Shown: positions 48,066 through 59,666, counted from the stretch's first letter. The stretch is DNA of 64,000 bases from Symbiodinium natans (GCA_905221605.1 CAJNDS010002776.1:188001-252000), one strand, 5' to 3'. The notes: generated from the sequence alone by a model not told the origin. Made by a program: numbers and translations.

Positions 48066-48879
48066 CTACGCCAATGTAATTCGGCCCTTCGGTGTGTCCA
48101 AAAGAGCTTCTAAGCGGGGCTCGCTACCGGGCTCAGAGGTCTGCACAATCACACCCCGGACATTCAGGGCATCCAAGGCTTTCCTCGGCGGCAAGAGCAT
48201 GCGTGGGTTTACATTTGTTTACGGTTGCTTGCCTTGCCTGCCGTACCTTTCCTGAGATCAACGATACACCTACGTACCATCTTCTGAATGCCGGCCCGGT
48301 GATCTGTAGAGCTGGTGGGTCTGGATGCGAGGCCCGTAGCTCCACAAGCCGGCAGCCCCCGGGAGCGACTTCCGAAGGATGCCTCATGCCCTCAGCGCGA
48401 TTCGGAGACCAGTCAACCGCAAATGGCACAAGACCTGCCATTGGAAGCGATGCAAATCCTGCCCTGTGATGATCAGAAGCCAAACGCCATCTCAGGGTCT
48501 TCCCTTCTGTATTCTGCCTCGAGAAATCCTGGACCGAGCCCACATCGTACCCTGCTTTCGTCGCAGCCTCGACTGTTTCGCCCAACTCCCCCTTTCCATC
48601 CGAGCGTTGGACACAGAAAGTCGTGAGCCGCGGCTTCTTGGGACAATCAATCCCAAGCCATGTTCCCACAGGTTGAGATGGGTCCTGTGCAAGGAGCTCA
48701 CAATACACCCCTTCGCCCAGGGAGACCAAGGCATTGTGAGTCCCAAAACCAAGGTGTTGTCCACCAATACACGGCCTGACACCGGTTAGGGCCTCGAAGG
48801 CATCCATCCCGGCTTCCACCGACTCAACGCACCAAACCAAGTGATCCGTGCATAACTCAGGGGCCCCAGTAGCCGCCAT
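48066..48879 (-). CDS. Glyoxalase-like domain protein
   Basis: Two exons, 48879-48305 and 48183-48066, join in phase to 230 codons plus stop. The protein begins MAATGAPELCTDHLVWCVES and has TGVRPCIGGQHLGFGTHNAL, VYCELLAQDPSQ and WLGIDCPKKPRLTTFCV. After the splice it ends HPDPPALQKALDALNV..LEALLDTPKGRITLA. This order fits the glyoxalase-like family (PF13468 type) of the vicinal-oxygen-chelate fold; most members have no known substrate. The intron uses a GA donor (ACA|GATCACC) and a GAG|G acceptor; without splicing, the frame drifts into a nonsense tail. Start is the first ATG in the frame, in GCCGCCATGG context. It stands alone, with no recognised gene within 2.4 kb on either side. Family call fairly firm, reaction unknown. 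Confidence 0.85.
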
Positions 48880-48947
48880 GGTTGCAAAAGGTACACCGGG
48901 ATTCCTTCAACTCAACTTGAGCCCGATGTCCCATCACACCACATATA

Positions 48948-48996
48948 TACATATACACACACACACACACATATACATATATATATATATATATGT
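48948..48996. repeat. CA and TA microsatellite
   Basis: ACACACACACACAC followed by (TA)n, just upstream of the glyoxalase-like gene. The stretch 49000-51336 otherwise holds no recognised gene; a minus frame at 50059-50388 (TIDTAEQQASACEPGWQPL) is weakly exon-like. Confidence 0.85.
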
Positions 48997-50602
48997 CGTA
49001 TGCAGCCTAGTTTTTGGCTTGGGGCTTGGGGCAACCTGCATGTGTCTCAAACGCAGTATTAGAGTTGCCAAGAAAAGCCGCTAGAAACCGTCAACAGCAC
49101 AAATCATTACTGTAGACTGAAGCTGGAAGGAGAGGGATAAGTTAGCATGCTTAAGCTGCACAGTTCTAGGGAGAGGATGAACGGCAGGCTTTCTAGCTAC
49201 GCGACTAGCATCAGCTTGGCATTTCGCACACAACTGACGATCAGACCTATGACCTATGACAGACTTCACACCACTCCACGCTTGGCAATGTGCATGTTTT
49301 TGTTCAAATCTGCTCTTGCCCAGTTGTGTGTGCTGCAATGCACGCCCGGTCGCTGCAAGTGCCTGCATGGTGAGGCGATGGCTGAGAACACCCTTCCAAG
49401 GCCATGGTGTCTTCACTGACCTTTGATACAGTGAGGTGCAGGGCGTGGTTCGAGTCCAGCGCGATGCTGCCTTGATACTCACAGCATGCACTTTTCAGGG
49501 TTTAATAACGGAGCAACCAAACGCATCACACATAACTAAACCTTTTGGGCGTTCTGCCGTATTTTACAGCATGCTTCACCATATTAGTAAGCGCCAGCAC
49601 GTTGTGACAGCAAACGTCTATTTGCAGCTGGTCTGCTTTCTCTTCGGCATGGTTCGACTGCGCTGGACGCTGAGACCTATTAGCTCCGCCGCCACGTCGA
49701 CACTCTGCAGCATTCCGCAGCCTGCGCACACACAGCACTATTTCGCTCTTTCCTGCATTACTTTGATTTCGCTTCCTTCCCTTCTGGTGCCACGTTCTCT
49801 CTTGTGTCATGAGCCCTTCACCACTTACTCACATCCAATGACCACCCTCACTCAGTCCCCCCCAACCCCCTGCCGGCTCGCCTTGGATGGGTCCGAGTCT
49901 TACAGCTCGGTTTTGGTGTGAGCTGTTGGGCTGTTGGAGATGACGAGAGCCACAGGTTGCGTGGCACCGAACTCTGCCAAGGTCTCGATCTCACCTCACA
50001 CAGAACCCGGAGACCGGAGACCAGGGACTCACATGCCCAAAGCTAGACGTTTGTAGATTCAGTAGTAATTAGTTCTCAACTTCCAGCCGTCAAAGATCGT
50101 TCTAGCAATGACAAGCGGCTGCCATCCAGGTTCGCACGCTGAAGCTTGCTGTTCCGCTGTATCGATGGTCCCCCATGCTTCGCGTACTGCGTGCCAAGCT
50201 GAGTCCAGTAGACTTTGCCTGACAAAATGTCCAACGGCGGAGGCTGTTTTGTGTAAAAGGGATGGCAGACCTCTTTGTCCTAAAAAACTTGGTGAAAACG
50301 GGTTTTGTGTAAGTGTGGCGAAAAGGTTCCACTGCCCAAGCTGCGAATTGAGCATTTCCTGTGTCAGAGACACATTCTGCATTACCATTTCGTTCCGAAA
50401 ACTACATCACCTCAAGATGTTCCACAATTCCACATGATGCGAGTAAACGTTGCCAGCATGTGCAACTCCAAAAGCTGCAACGTAGAAATGCTGAAAAACC
50501 TTCAGAACTTCAGAGTCCGAAAGCACAGTAAAAACAAAGAAACTGCTCCATGCTGGAGGGGGGGGTTTGGGGCACAATCTCAATCTTCACTCTTTCAACC
50601 CC

Positions 50603-50631
50603 AAAACCCTAAACCCCTAAAACCCTAAACA
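50603..50631. repeat. Degenerate telomere-like repeats
   Basis: AAAACCCTAAACCCCTAAAA then CCCTAAAC. Confidence 0.75.
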
Positions 50632-51015
50632 CCCCCTCAAATCCTTTTGGCGACTCTGGAGGCCTTCCACGGAGTCGACCGCAATCCCCTGGGGATCCAA
50701 GAGACCCGTGCGCTGAGTGTGGGGATACTTCGGAAACTTCGGATCCGGTAGCGGTACGACCTTAGGCTGCATTGGAGCCCTTCAAACACTCCAATTCAAG
50801 AGGGGAAGGGGGGAGGAAGGGGACAGCGGTGTGGGCCGGGGAGTACTTGTGATCTGTTTGATGTTTTAAGACAAGTAAACCACAGCTGCCTTTCACTGAA
50901 TATAATTCGCTGCGGCGCTATGTGGCGTCTGGAATGGTCAATAAGCCATCGCCCCTCACAACCTCTGTTGCTTGCTCCCTGAATCCCCCCTCCTCCAGAC
51001 ATCTTCCACACAAGG

Positions 51016-51043
51016 AAACCCTAAACCCTAAACCCTAAACCCT
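51016..51043. repeat. Interstitial telomere array (CCCTAAA)4
   Basis: Four perfect CCCTAAA units about 300 bases beyond the stop codon of the propeller gene. Confidence 0.92.
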
Positions 51044-51336
51044 TGCTCAGCTGGAACCTGCATCTTCTAAGAGACAATAGGAGGGCACTCCTGGGAGCCC
51101 TCCAGCTGGGAACCTAACCTGGATGAGAGTACACCGGGTAGGGGAAGGGGCCCTGAATCTAATTCCCCATTTTAACCCCCCAAAACACCTTACAGAGTCC
51201 CTAGAGACCCAAGTAACCCCAACATTACCCCTAAGGTCCCTGACAATTGTCCCTCCTTTTGTCCCTTTGACTAGACAGTGCCTATAGGGCCTATGTGCTG
51301 CCTGGCCCCCTTGCACTGCGGGGTTGCTTCTCAGTG

Positions 51337-52962
51337 TCAGGCCGTCTTGTTGTACAGGACTTCTGTGAAAGATCCATCGGGCTGCCACCTGCGAATCTCG
51401 AAGCTGCCTGCGTCTGTCCAGTACCTTCGTGCATGCGTCCGCAGTATAGAAAAGTCACGAGCATCAGAGACCCAAATCGGAGCATGCTGTGCTGTTTTAT
51501 TTGCCGGCGAAGTGCACTTGCCCACGAGAATCCAAAGCAACATGCATGGGATGCGATGCGTTGTACAGAGTGGTGACATCGGAGCCATCCAAGCGGGCAC
51601 TTTGGATCCTGCACAAGGTGTCGAGCGTGCATCTGACGATCGGTGGAGCTCACGGCAGGATATTGAGTAGTTGAACTATCAATCATCCAAGCAGGAGTGC
51701 AGGACGTTTTCATTCTTGTCCTGCCAGTTTCCTCGTAGCCACATTGATCGGCCCAGTACATCCGGCCAGCCTGGCACAGGTCACTACTCTCATAAACGGC
51801 TCATGCTCAGTCCTTCCAAAAACCTATAAAAATGTATATATAAACATATTTGTTTTTCAACTAGTACATATTACATAGAATATAAACATATATAAACCTT
51901 ACAGTGCCCTAAATGCCCTTCACTGTTGAGGCCTGTGAGTCCACGACTAAGCCCGCTGGCTCCTGCAAATCTCGCACCTGAAGTTGCAATTGGCCCTGAC
52001 CATTTACCGAATTCGCTTTGGGGTCAGCGATCTGATGCATGATGTGCATGGGAAATACCTATTTAGCCCAGTACAACACAGCAAGTCAAGGTAAGTTGCA
52101 TTTGCCACATCAGACTCCCTTGCGAAAGATTCTTCAATCCCGACGATCCATGACCCTTCGATCGAGGGGCCAGGACTTCGGCACCAGAACCATTCAGACT
52201 GCTGCGCTGGATCTGGGAGCTGCTCAACTCCTGAGATACACTGGCTCCAGCCGAGCTTCTGACTGTGATAGCAGGCCCTCAGTCTGTGCCTCATCGGCTG
52301 GAACATCACAAGACGACACTCCAAGCATTTGCAGCCCGGTCGCCGTCCAGTAAACCCTGCCCTCTGAATCTGTGGCGATTCCCTGCACATGGACGTCTGT
52401 TACGACCTCCTCTCAGGCTCGGCGTGATGGGAATGGAGGGATTCCACAACACAGTAAAACCAAGGCAGCATCCCATGCAGCACTGGCTCTCGCAGCTACT
52501 CACTGTCAGTGATAAGCATGTCAGCTGCACTGGACCTAAAATCCCACTGGACACACAGGGGCGCCTCCAGGTTTCCGCCATCCAGGTCGCACCGCATGAT
52601 CCGGTCCGACTCGTCGTCAGATTCGGAGAAGTACCTTCTCTACTCAGGAAGCACAAGCAGCCTAAAAGTGCAGAAGTGAAAACGACGAGTACTGGCCCAA
52701 GCAGAGTCTGCTCAGCTCTGCTTGCATTCAAGCGGCAGCTTCTGCCTCACGTCATCTACCGCCAGGGAGTTCCTGGCTAATCGGCTGGTCTTCTCCACTG
52801 ATATCCTGGCCTTCTACCCTATGCATGCCTGAAGCACTTCTTGATTCCACGCCGACCAAACCAAAGGAGGCAGCACTGGCTGCAGCCAAGCGACGGGTGG
52901 CCGAGCTTTTTTAGGAGCACTTCTCGGCCCGTCGCGTCAAGATTGGCCCGCATGAGGCAGTC
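51337..52962 (-). CDS. YWTD / LDL-receptor class B beta-propeller protein, C-terminal part
   Basis: Nine exons join in phase: 52962-52895, 52772-52737, 52634-52565, 52406-52336, 52219-52171, 51977-51933, 51770-51721, 51608-51516, 51424-51337. They give repeated class B units: CLMRANLDATGREVLLKK, GHPNSLAVDDVRQKLYFSES, DRIMRCDLDGGNLE, GIATDSEGRVYWTATG, IQRSSLNGSGAEVL, EPAGLVVDSQAGRMYWADQ, RIQSARLDGSDVTTLYN and QVYWTDAGSFEIRRWQPDG. The frame stops after EVLYNKTA. Six such units close a beta-propeller of the LRP and nidogen type, used for protein binding outside the cell or in the secretory route; about four and a half are visible, so more exons should lie above 52962. Donors are 6 GC, 1 GA, 1 GT. 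The N-terminus, any signal peptide and any membrane anchor were not found. Confidence 0.87.
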
Positions 52963-53352
52963 CTGAGCCATTTCAAACAAGCAGGCATTGCCACTGACAG
53001 CGATAGTGAGACTACACCGGCCAACATGTAACGGCAAACACATGCATAGTTGCCTAAGCAGTGCCGTCGTTTCCGGTGCCAGCATGACACGGAGTTGCAT
53101 GCCGTGCATCCGGCCAGTTCAACAGCAGGTAGAGATGACGAGCCTCCAGCTTCCAGAACCTCAGGATACGACAAAGGCAAGCGGGATCAAGTCGGCAATC
53201 CAGCCTGCATGTCATCGTCAAGCCTTTTGGTGCGGACTGGCTCTAATCATGCTAGATGACGAGTGCAGCCAGCAAGCGAGGATGTCAGCGCAGCCAGGAG
53301 CAGTCGCATGCTTGCTCACTGTTGAACTCCTGTGAGCTTGCGCGACCACCTC

Positions 53353-53601
53353 ATGGCGCTGCTACTGCTGCTGCTGCCGCAGCTGCATGGGCAGCAACTC
53401 AGGACATTCATCGTAAATGGGAAGGCAAGGATTGTGGGTGCCCATATTTCAAGCACTGGTTTTTGTTATCAAAGCTTTATCACCAAAATTGCTCATTATT
53501 TAGACTCAAGTGGACTTGATAGCTACCAGCCATGGCAACGCGTCGTTCATCTTGCAGAGCAGCAAGCCACAAAGGTGGCTAAGATAACTTGCGAAATGTG
53601 A
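53353..53601 (+). CDS. Small plus-strand open frame with signal-peptide-like start
   Basis: 82 codons from ATG: MALLLLLLPQLHGQQLRTFI, then a polar region including YLDSSGLDSYQPWQRVVHL. The Leu run comes from a CTG-rich tract, which weakens the signal-peptide reading. The strand opposes the cluster. Could be chance. Confidence 0.2.
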   Translation: MALLLLLLPQLHGQQLRTFIVNGKARIVGAHISSTGFCYQSFITKIAHYLDSSGLDSYQPWQRVVHLAEQQATKVAKITCEM

Positions 53602-54780
53602 ACCAAGTGAATGGTATCCAGTCGTAAACCCGAATTTGTGCAGGTGCTTTGCTCGCGTGTCGTGCCCATGCACCTTTTTTCTTTGACGCTGGCGTGGTCC
53701 AGAGTACGATGTCCAGCACAATCGGAGGGTTGGACACCGCAAACAAGGCATCAGCAGATGACCTAGGGGCTGCAGCACGACGTCCGTAGAAGTTGCAAGT
53801 TGCAGGACTGCTCCACGTTCGCATGGTTCGGTGAACACGAGCATGCCGGCTGCCTGACTGCGGACACATGCTGCACAACTTGGAGCCCCCGGCGCATTCA
53901 CCCGCACAACCTCGGCAACAAATCATCATCACTCTCTGAGGCACTGGCAGCACACTGCTATCATTGTTTCCGCAAGAGAAATGTTCTGAGACGTCCGCAC
54001 CATCGCTGCAAACCACCCCGTGACCTGAGCAGCAAGTCAAAACAACCCAGGAACCCACAAGGCAAAGCGACCCAATGAGTGCTGTGGCTCCTGACCTAGG
54101 TGATAGTGGCCGAAGACATGCACCCGCGGCCTCACCTGGTCGATTCTCTCCTGGCAAGGCCGAAGAGCGCAAATCACACATGAAGTTTTGTTGAGGGGGG
54201 TGGGGAGATGGGGGTGGTGGCGGAAGGTGTCTAAAGGAAGAAGTTTCTTGTATTCCAATTCATTCGATAGAAAGAAAAGCTTATATTCAAACATGAAGGG
54301 GAACTCTGGACATTCTTGATTGGCTGCATTCATTTTCTCAATAAATTGCCATTCTTGTTTCTTCGTTGGTTTTGCTTGATTATTCCATTGAATTATAAAT
54401 TCTTCCAATATTTTATGATATTAGATGACTACGATGATTGCATCATCCTAATTAGGCCACGATGTATCTCATCTTTGCTTCCCTCTTTCTTTCTCTATCT
54501 CATCTATGTCTATTTTCTCACCCCCCCCCCCCCACAAGACGAAATACATACAACCCTTCATATTAATATTATCCCGTGCTACCTACGGACCTACGACCCG
54601 CAGTGCTACAACCATTGCTGACAGTACAATGTCTTTTCCAGACAGTGCTGTCAGTCTGGTGCTCGGCGCCCATCTACCGCGTCGACGGAACTTCAAACTG
54701 GGACGAGTAGTGACGAGTAGCCCACATGATGTTTGTGGATATGATGCACAAACATCATCATGTGTAGCCTAGGTGGTACA

Positions 54781-55461
54781 CTAGTTGCCAAACAAAGCTT
54801 TGATGCCTTCAAAGATCTGAACAAACTCTGCAAGCCTCTGTTTGGCTTGCCCGTCCAACCGCTGTCCATTGCAGCGCACACGCTGGGCATACGGAGCATA
54901 TTGGGGTTGCAAGCTGGGCTCATGGTCCCCAACAAACTGGCATGTCTTCAGCTCCTCGGCGAGTGAACTCAGCAAAGAGGACATTCGAGATTCTTGCTTG
55001 AGATCCATCTCCATCGAAAGGTCATCAAAGTCACCAATGGCCTTGAAAAGAGCCTTGGCGTGCTCCGAATCCTTCATGAAACCGGTGCAGCGACGGAAAT
55101 CTTCTGGGTTGATACTGTTGCTTATGCCACTCAGCATGCAATTCCCTGGATGTGTTGTGGCACCTCTTTGCCCGCGACACTCCCGATGACTGGAGCAAAA
55201 AGCTTTCAGTGCCAAGCTGGCGGTGCCATTGCACGGGAGTTGCTCCGAGCCACTTTTCGGCTGCGAGGTCTTAACGAAGTTCCCGACATCCGAGAGTAAA
55301 GCGCGAATGAGACCAAAGTCAAACTTCAACTCTTCAAGAGCTGGAAGTTTTTCTGTGACAGGGTCATCTTGTTTGGCAACCTCAAAGTATAACGACATGA
55401 AGCGGCCCACGATTGCACGCTGCTCGTCCTTTCCGTGACCAGGTGATGCGCCTGAGGTCAA
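54781..55461 (-). CDS. Unidentified protein, possibly spliced
   Basis: A 226-codon minus frame. The first part reads FMSLYFEVAKQDDPVTEKLP and LKFDFGLIRALLSDVGNFVK. The second reads NPEDFRRCTGFMKDSEHAKA, LFKAIGDFDDLSMEMDLKQE and LSSLAEELKTCQ. It ends QRLAEFVQIFEGIKALFGN before a stop. It is helical and charged, with no family I know. The middle (GTASLALKAFCSS to NCMLSGI) is Cys/Ser-rich, unlike its flanks, and may be an unspliced intron that happens to stay open. The frame begins at TTG, so the true start or an upstream exon is unresolved. Strand agrees with the cluster. Confidence 0.6.
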   Translation of the reverse strand: MTSGASPGHGKDEQRAIVGRFMSLYFEVAKQDDPVTEKLPALEELKFDFGLIRALLSDVGNFVKTSQPKSGSEQLPCNGTASLALKAFCSSHRECRGQRGATTHPGNCMLSGISNSINPEDFRRCTGFMKDSEHAKALFKAIGDFDDLSMEMDLKQESRMSSLLSSLAEELKTCQFVGDHEPSLQPQYAPYAQRVRCNGQRLDGQAKQRLAEFVQIFEGIKALFGN

Positions 55462-56282
55462 CTCAGTATCCGTGTAGGTTCGCGGTTCTGTTTGGACTGC
55501 CGAAAAAAGTCTACCAAGTCCAAATCCATCCGAAACATGAGTTCATGCACACACACACACACAACCGTCACGCAACTTCGGGTCTCAGACAGAAGGTCAT
55601 CGCCGAGCCTTTGCTTGACTAATTTCACACGGTTTCTGTTTATCCTGTTATTCTCCAATGCAATACGAGGAACCTCCCTCACCCAGCCATTTCAAAAGCG
55701 CTTTCACCAACGGAGACTCCATGCCTCGGAGGCGGCCGCAATCCAAAATAATCACTTGCACATTGCATAAGCCATTCATCTATGCTGGAAGATTCTGAGA
55801 GGACCATACGGTACAGTGGTGTTGGCTAGAGTCGGCCAGAGTTTCTCAATCTAGTCGGCAACTCTAAGCCTTCAACCCTAAACTCGTTGAAAGTCAGTAT
55901 CGCTGCAACACATCTCGTGGCTTGGACTGGACTCATGCATATCGTTTAGGGGTTTAGGAGTAGCAGTTGTCGTCTGCGAAAAGATTACGTCACTGTCGTC
56001 TTCAATAGATTTACGTGTTTGTGTCTCTGTCTGTCTACATTAACATTTTTGGTTTTTCTTTCGGAGTTGCATCGGAATCTGGTTCCCATTATTGGGCGCT
56101 AACAATTACGCCCCAACGGGTTGCCCTTCAAATCGCGAGCCAGCGCGCATCCCCTCAAATCGTTGTCTAGATACAGCAAGCCCTACAAAACCTTTAATAC
56201 TTTAGGGCATGCGTCAAAATCCTTCGTAAAATCCTCTATGAGTTAGACATGAGCCTGTTCACTCATCTTCATGTTTTGCAGA

Positions 56283-56511
56283 AGAAAAAGAAGGATCTAA
56301 AGGGAATATCCGGGGAGAGAGAGTGGGCAAAGGAAAGGTCTAGGCGTGCCAAGCATCCTCCTTCAAAGTTCTTCGGATCTGACAAAGCCAGGCCAAAAAC
56401 AGCTTCCGGGGGCGTGCTGTCTACAATGACACGCAAGGGTGAGGAGCCACTGGCAGCCTTCAATTCCTCCATCCTGAGGACGTTCTTCAGGGAATCTCCT
56501 CCGTCACCAGG
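56283..56511 (+). CDS. Candidate plus-strand exon with GT-AG-type borders
   Basis: Preceded by TGTTTTGCAG and followed by CCGTCACCAG|GTAACC. It reads KKKKDLKGISGEREWAKERS, RRAKHPPSKFFGSDKARPKT and FNSSILRTFFRESPPSP, with codons favouring AAG, GAG, CTG and TTC. The opposite strand is also open (RMEELKAASGSSPLRVIVDS), and that strand fits the cluster better. Which strand is coding cannot be settled by eye. Confidence 0.4.
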
Positions 56512-56689
56512 TAACCTGGATCTGGTCAATTACGTTACAAGGACCGCGCCAAAACTGAATATTGTGGTCTAACATACTATGTTGAGCACATTCTGCAGAT
56601 AGCAGATTGGGCCCCGAGGATAAATGAGCGTTTCTCTCCCGAGGGAAAAACATAATTCCATAATTTCGTCACGTTCTGCCTTAACCGAT

Positions 56690-56965
56690 CAGGAGCTCCA
56701 AAAAAAACAACATCAACATAAAATTCCAGAATCTACGACTATTACGATTATAGATGACCATCTCAACAATTCCGAGTCGCAAGCACATCAGCTCGGTGGA
56801 CAGGAACTCCTTGCCCAGGAGCTGGGCCACCTCATTCCGAGCCTGCTGCTTGATGTCCAAGACGGTCATAGTGTCCATGATCCCCTGGAGTGGCACAACC
56901 CTTCCGGACAGCCCAACCTGCAGGAGCAACTCTGTTCCTTCCATCTGCCTTGAGTTGTCATCCAT
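56690..56965 (-). CDS. Ubiquitin-like N-terminal exon of an unidentified protein
   Basis: From ATG at 56965: MDDNSRQMEGTELLLQVGLS, then GRVVPLQGIMDTMTVLDIKQ, then QARNEVAQLLGKEF. The pattern (two short strands, SGR turn, then TVLDIKQQ helix) resembles the ubiquitin-like N-termini that precede repeats in many dinoflagellate proteins, such as the RCC1-repeat gene at 63137. The 3' border and following exons were not identified. Fold call tentative. Confidence 0.45.
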
Positions 56966-57635
56966 GGCCGTGAAGCTCCTCAAGAGGCCAGGAAGGCAGA
57001 ATTGCTCTCGGCTGCTGTCCGCGCGGCCGCTAAGAGGCAGTGCTGCAACGGCAGCGTGAGGAGGTATAAATTCGAATTCTCGTGAAGCGTGAACAACAGT
57101 CTCTCCAGTCAGCCAGATTTCTACTGTACTCAGTACTCCTGTGCGATTCCCTGAACCGTGCTCACGCTATGGGGTTCTCACATCGAGTACGGGTATACAT
57201 GATTGCCTCCGCACAAAGGCCTGTCTCTTGCTACAGTGTCAGGGAGCTTCAGGTTGGATTTGGAGGGGTTCGTCAAGTGGTTTGGCTGGGGCACGTATTA
57301 CTAGGCCGCTCTCGGGTTTCCGCCTGCCTGCAGGCGCGCGCTGGCGCGGCCCAGTGCTCCTTCCGTGTACCGGTTAATGGGAAACCCCCATGTGCGGGTT
57401 TTTTTTGGGGGGGTTAGGGCTTGTCGCATGAAACCATGGTACTGCGTTACAGGAGCAGTAAGAGGCAACCTTCACCGGCTGGCCCGTGAGTCACAAGGAT
57501 GTCCAAGCCTGAGTGCGAAGGACGAGGCAGGACGAGGCATGACGAGACAAGCACTTGAGGACTCTCGGCTGTATAGGAAGATAATACTATGATGCTAAAT
57601 ACTATCATTCTTTTGTACGAAAGCAATCTCAAAAT

Positions 57636-57792
57636 ATAACAGTATAACAATACAACAATATAACAAAATAACAATATAACAATATAACAATATAACAATA
57701 TGACAATATAACAGTATAACAATATAACAATATAACAATATGACAATATAACAATATAACAATATAACAATATAACAATATAACAATATAAC
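57636..57792. repeat. 8-bp tandem repeat (AACAATAT)n
   Basis: About 19 units with small variants (AACAGTAT, GACAATAT). The minus frame reads YIVILLYC repeatedly and is an artefact. Confidence 0.97.
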
Positions 57793-57854
57793 TTCACTGT
57801 ATGGGCGAATCTGGACGGGGTGCCTTCAGGTATGGCAGAAACTGCTTTGGCTTC

Positions 57855-57876
57855 GTCGTAGCCACTTTGGCTCCTC
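57855..57876 (+). other. Possible relict of the dinoflagellate spliced leader
   Basis: CGTAGCCACTTTGGCTC matches the conserved spliced-leader core CGTAGCCATTTTGGCTC at 16 of 17 bases; the terminal AAG of the leader is not kept. Such relicts mark reinserted trans-spliced cDNAs. No gene body is seen downstream on the plus strand. Confidence 0.35.
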
Positions 57877-58159
57877 GGCTGCTCGGGTTGACTGGGCACA
57901 AGCCTTCAATGTGTTGCCGATTTTGCTAGATGTGAAGAACATAAGCCGGGCAAAATGTAGTAAAACCAGTGAGCCCGGGAATTCTTACAAGAAAGAAGTG
58001 AACAATATTCTGAATATATTTACAGACAGATTTTTGCTCAGAGCATCTCGTACAGCCCAGCGTCTGAAAGGCATCATTCGAGCTAGCGCCGGCAGACAGT
58101 GGCCTCGGCGGCAGGGCGATCACCGACTTCCCCTCAGTAAGTTTGGGGCATTCAACCGT

Positions 58160-58243
58160 ATGGGCTGGGGCAATTTTTAGATGGGGATCCTACGATCTGG
58201 GGGTCTTATTTTGGGGGCCCCTCATTTTTCGTAAACCCCCATA
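58160..58243. mobile_element. MITE-like element, family 1
   Basis: Core GGGGATCCTACGATCTGGGG and right end TTTTTCGTAAACCCCCATAT match the copy at 63499; the left inverted repeat is degraded. Confidence 0.65.
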
Positions 58244-59666
58244 TTCTGCATGCACAGGCAAGGAGTACATGGATCTCTTGGCCTTGGACGATCCATGGAT
58301 CTTTAGGCCTCGGGCTCAAACATCTTTAAGCTCTTATTGTTGGAGGTGCTCTGCCCAGTATCTGTCAGCTGTCGCATCCCTTTGTAAGTTCTACCCTGTA
58401 TTTCTGACTCTGGCCTGTTGCATCAGCACCAAAAGCGATGACATTCGCTGGTGTCAGACGCGGAGCCCAAATTTCACAAGCACCAAGACTCTCGCGCTGT
58501 CTTTGTGCTTTCTGGATACTGTATTTGGGGTATATAAGGGGGTACCTGGTACCCTCTTCTGAACCCTGAGCACCATCGTTCCACGACAGCATCACATCAC
58601 TTTATCACATCACAGCAATACATCTATAAGTCTATAACACCCTTTGAGCGACAGATCGCAACCACTCATTGGGAGCAACTGAGAAGGAGACCAAAACTAC
58701 CTGGAACCCTATGTCGTTGGAAATACCCTGAGGCTGAAGCGTTCCAGCTCCATGGACTCATCCTGGGGCCGCATTTTGTGGGGGGAAGCTTGCTGGGGAC
58801 AGCCATTCATGGCGTCCTCCAGGTATCTGCACTGGGGAAGGAGATTCTTCACACCAGCTGCACGGAGATCCCGGAAAGCACCGTCCTGACGGTACTGGCA
58901 CTAGTGGAGCAGGAGACTGCTTGGCCCTGCAGTAGTCACAGCCATGCCACAGGCACTGTCTCAATATATGCTTTGATGGACTATACCATGCAAACCACAA
59001 GGTGCAGCTGCTTTGAACAAGAGGTGGTTTCCGGAAGGCTTACCCAGCAAGCCACAAAAGACCTTTCCTACTGATGCAACCGTATGAGCAATACAACGTT
59101 CGACCGCCAGCAATAGGATACAGTACGTCAGTGTGTCTGAACTGGCGCTGGCCTTGGTGCACTGAGTCTCTCACATGATTCCCTGCAACCAACACGCGGT
59201 GCTTGTGCCTGATGGCGCTCTCAGACAGATGTACACATGCTCGCAGCTTGCAACATCAACACCTGAGGCACGTAAGGCCATTGCGAGAGGGTGCCGAGCC
59301 AATTGTTGAAGTCCGTAAGGGCGGATATGTCCTTTACCTGAGCATAGGTGCATACCTGACTATACCCGACCCCCCGAATCAGATGAATTGACACAAGGGG
59401 GTGATCACAGAATGCTGCCAGAAAACTGTGGCCCCGCTGCTTTCCAGGAGCACGTCACCACAATGGATGAGGATCTGCACAAGCTGGCGGGCGATAGCTT
59501 CGAAATGCTTCAAATGTATGGATGCTCACTTGTTGTGCCGCTGCTTGCTCAGCTTTGCGCAACTTAGGCTAGTGCATCTCCCAGGGGCATTGGTGCGTGC
59601 AGGCGTCGATGCTGCAGGTGCGTATCCTCGGCTGACACTCAGACAAGGTTCAGAAGTTCAGAAAGA

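Noticed and set aside
57447-57899. 150-codon minus frame with YIVILLYC repeats, membrane-like
   Set aside because: Translation of the (AACAATAT) array.
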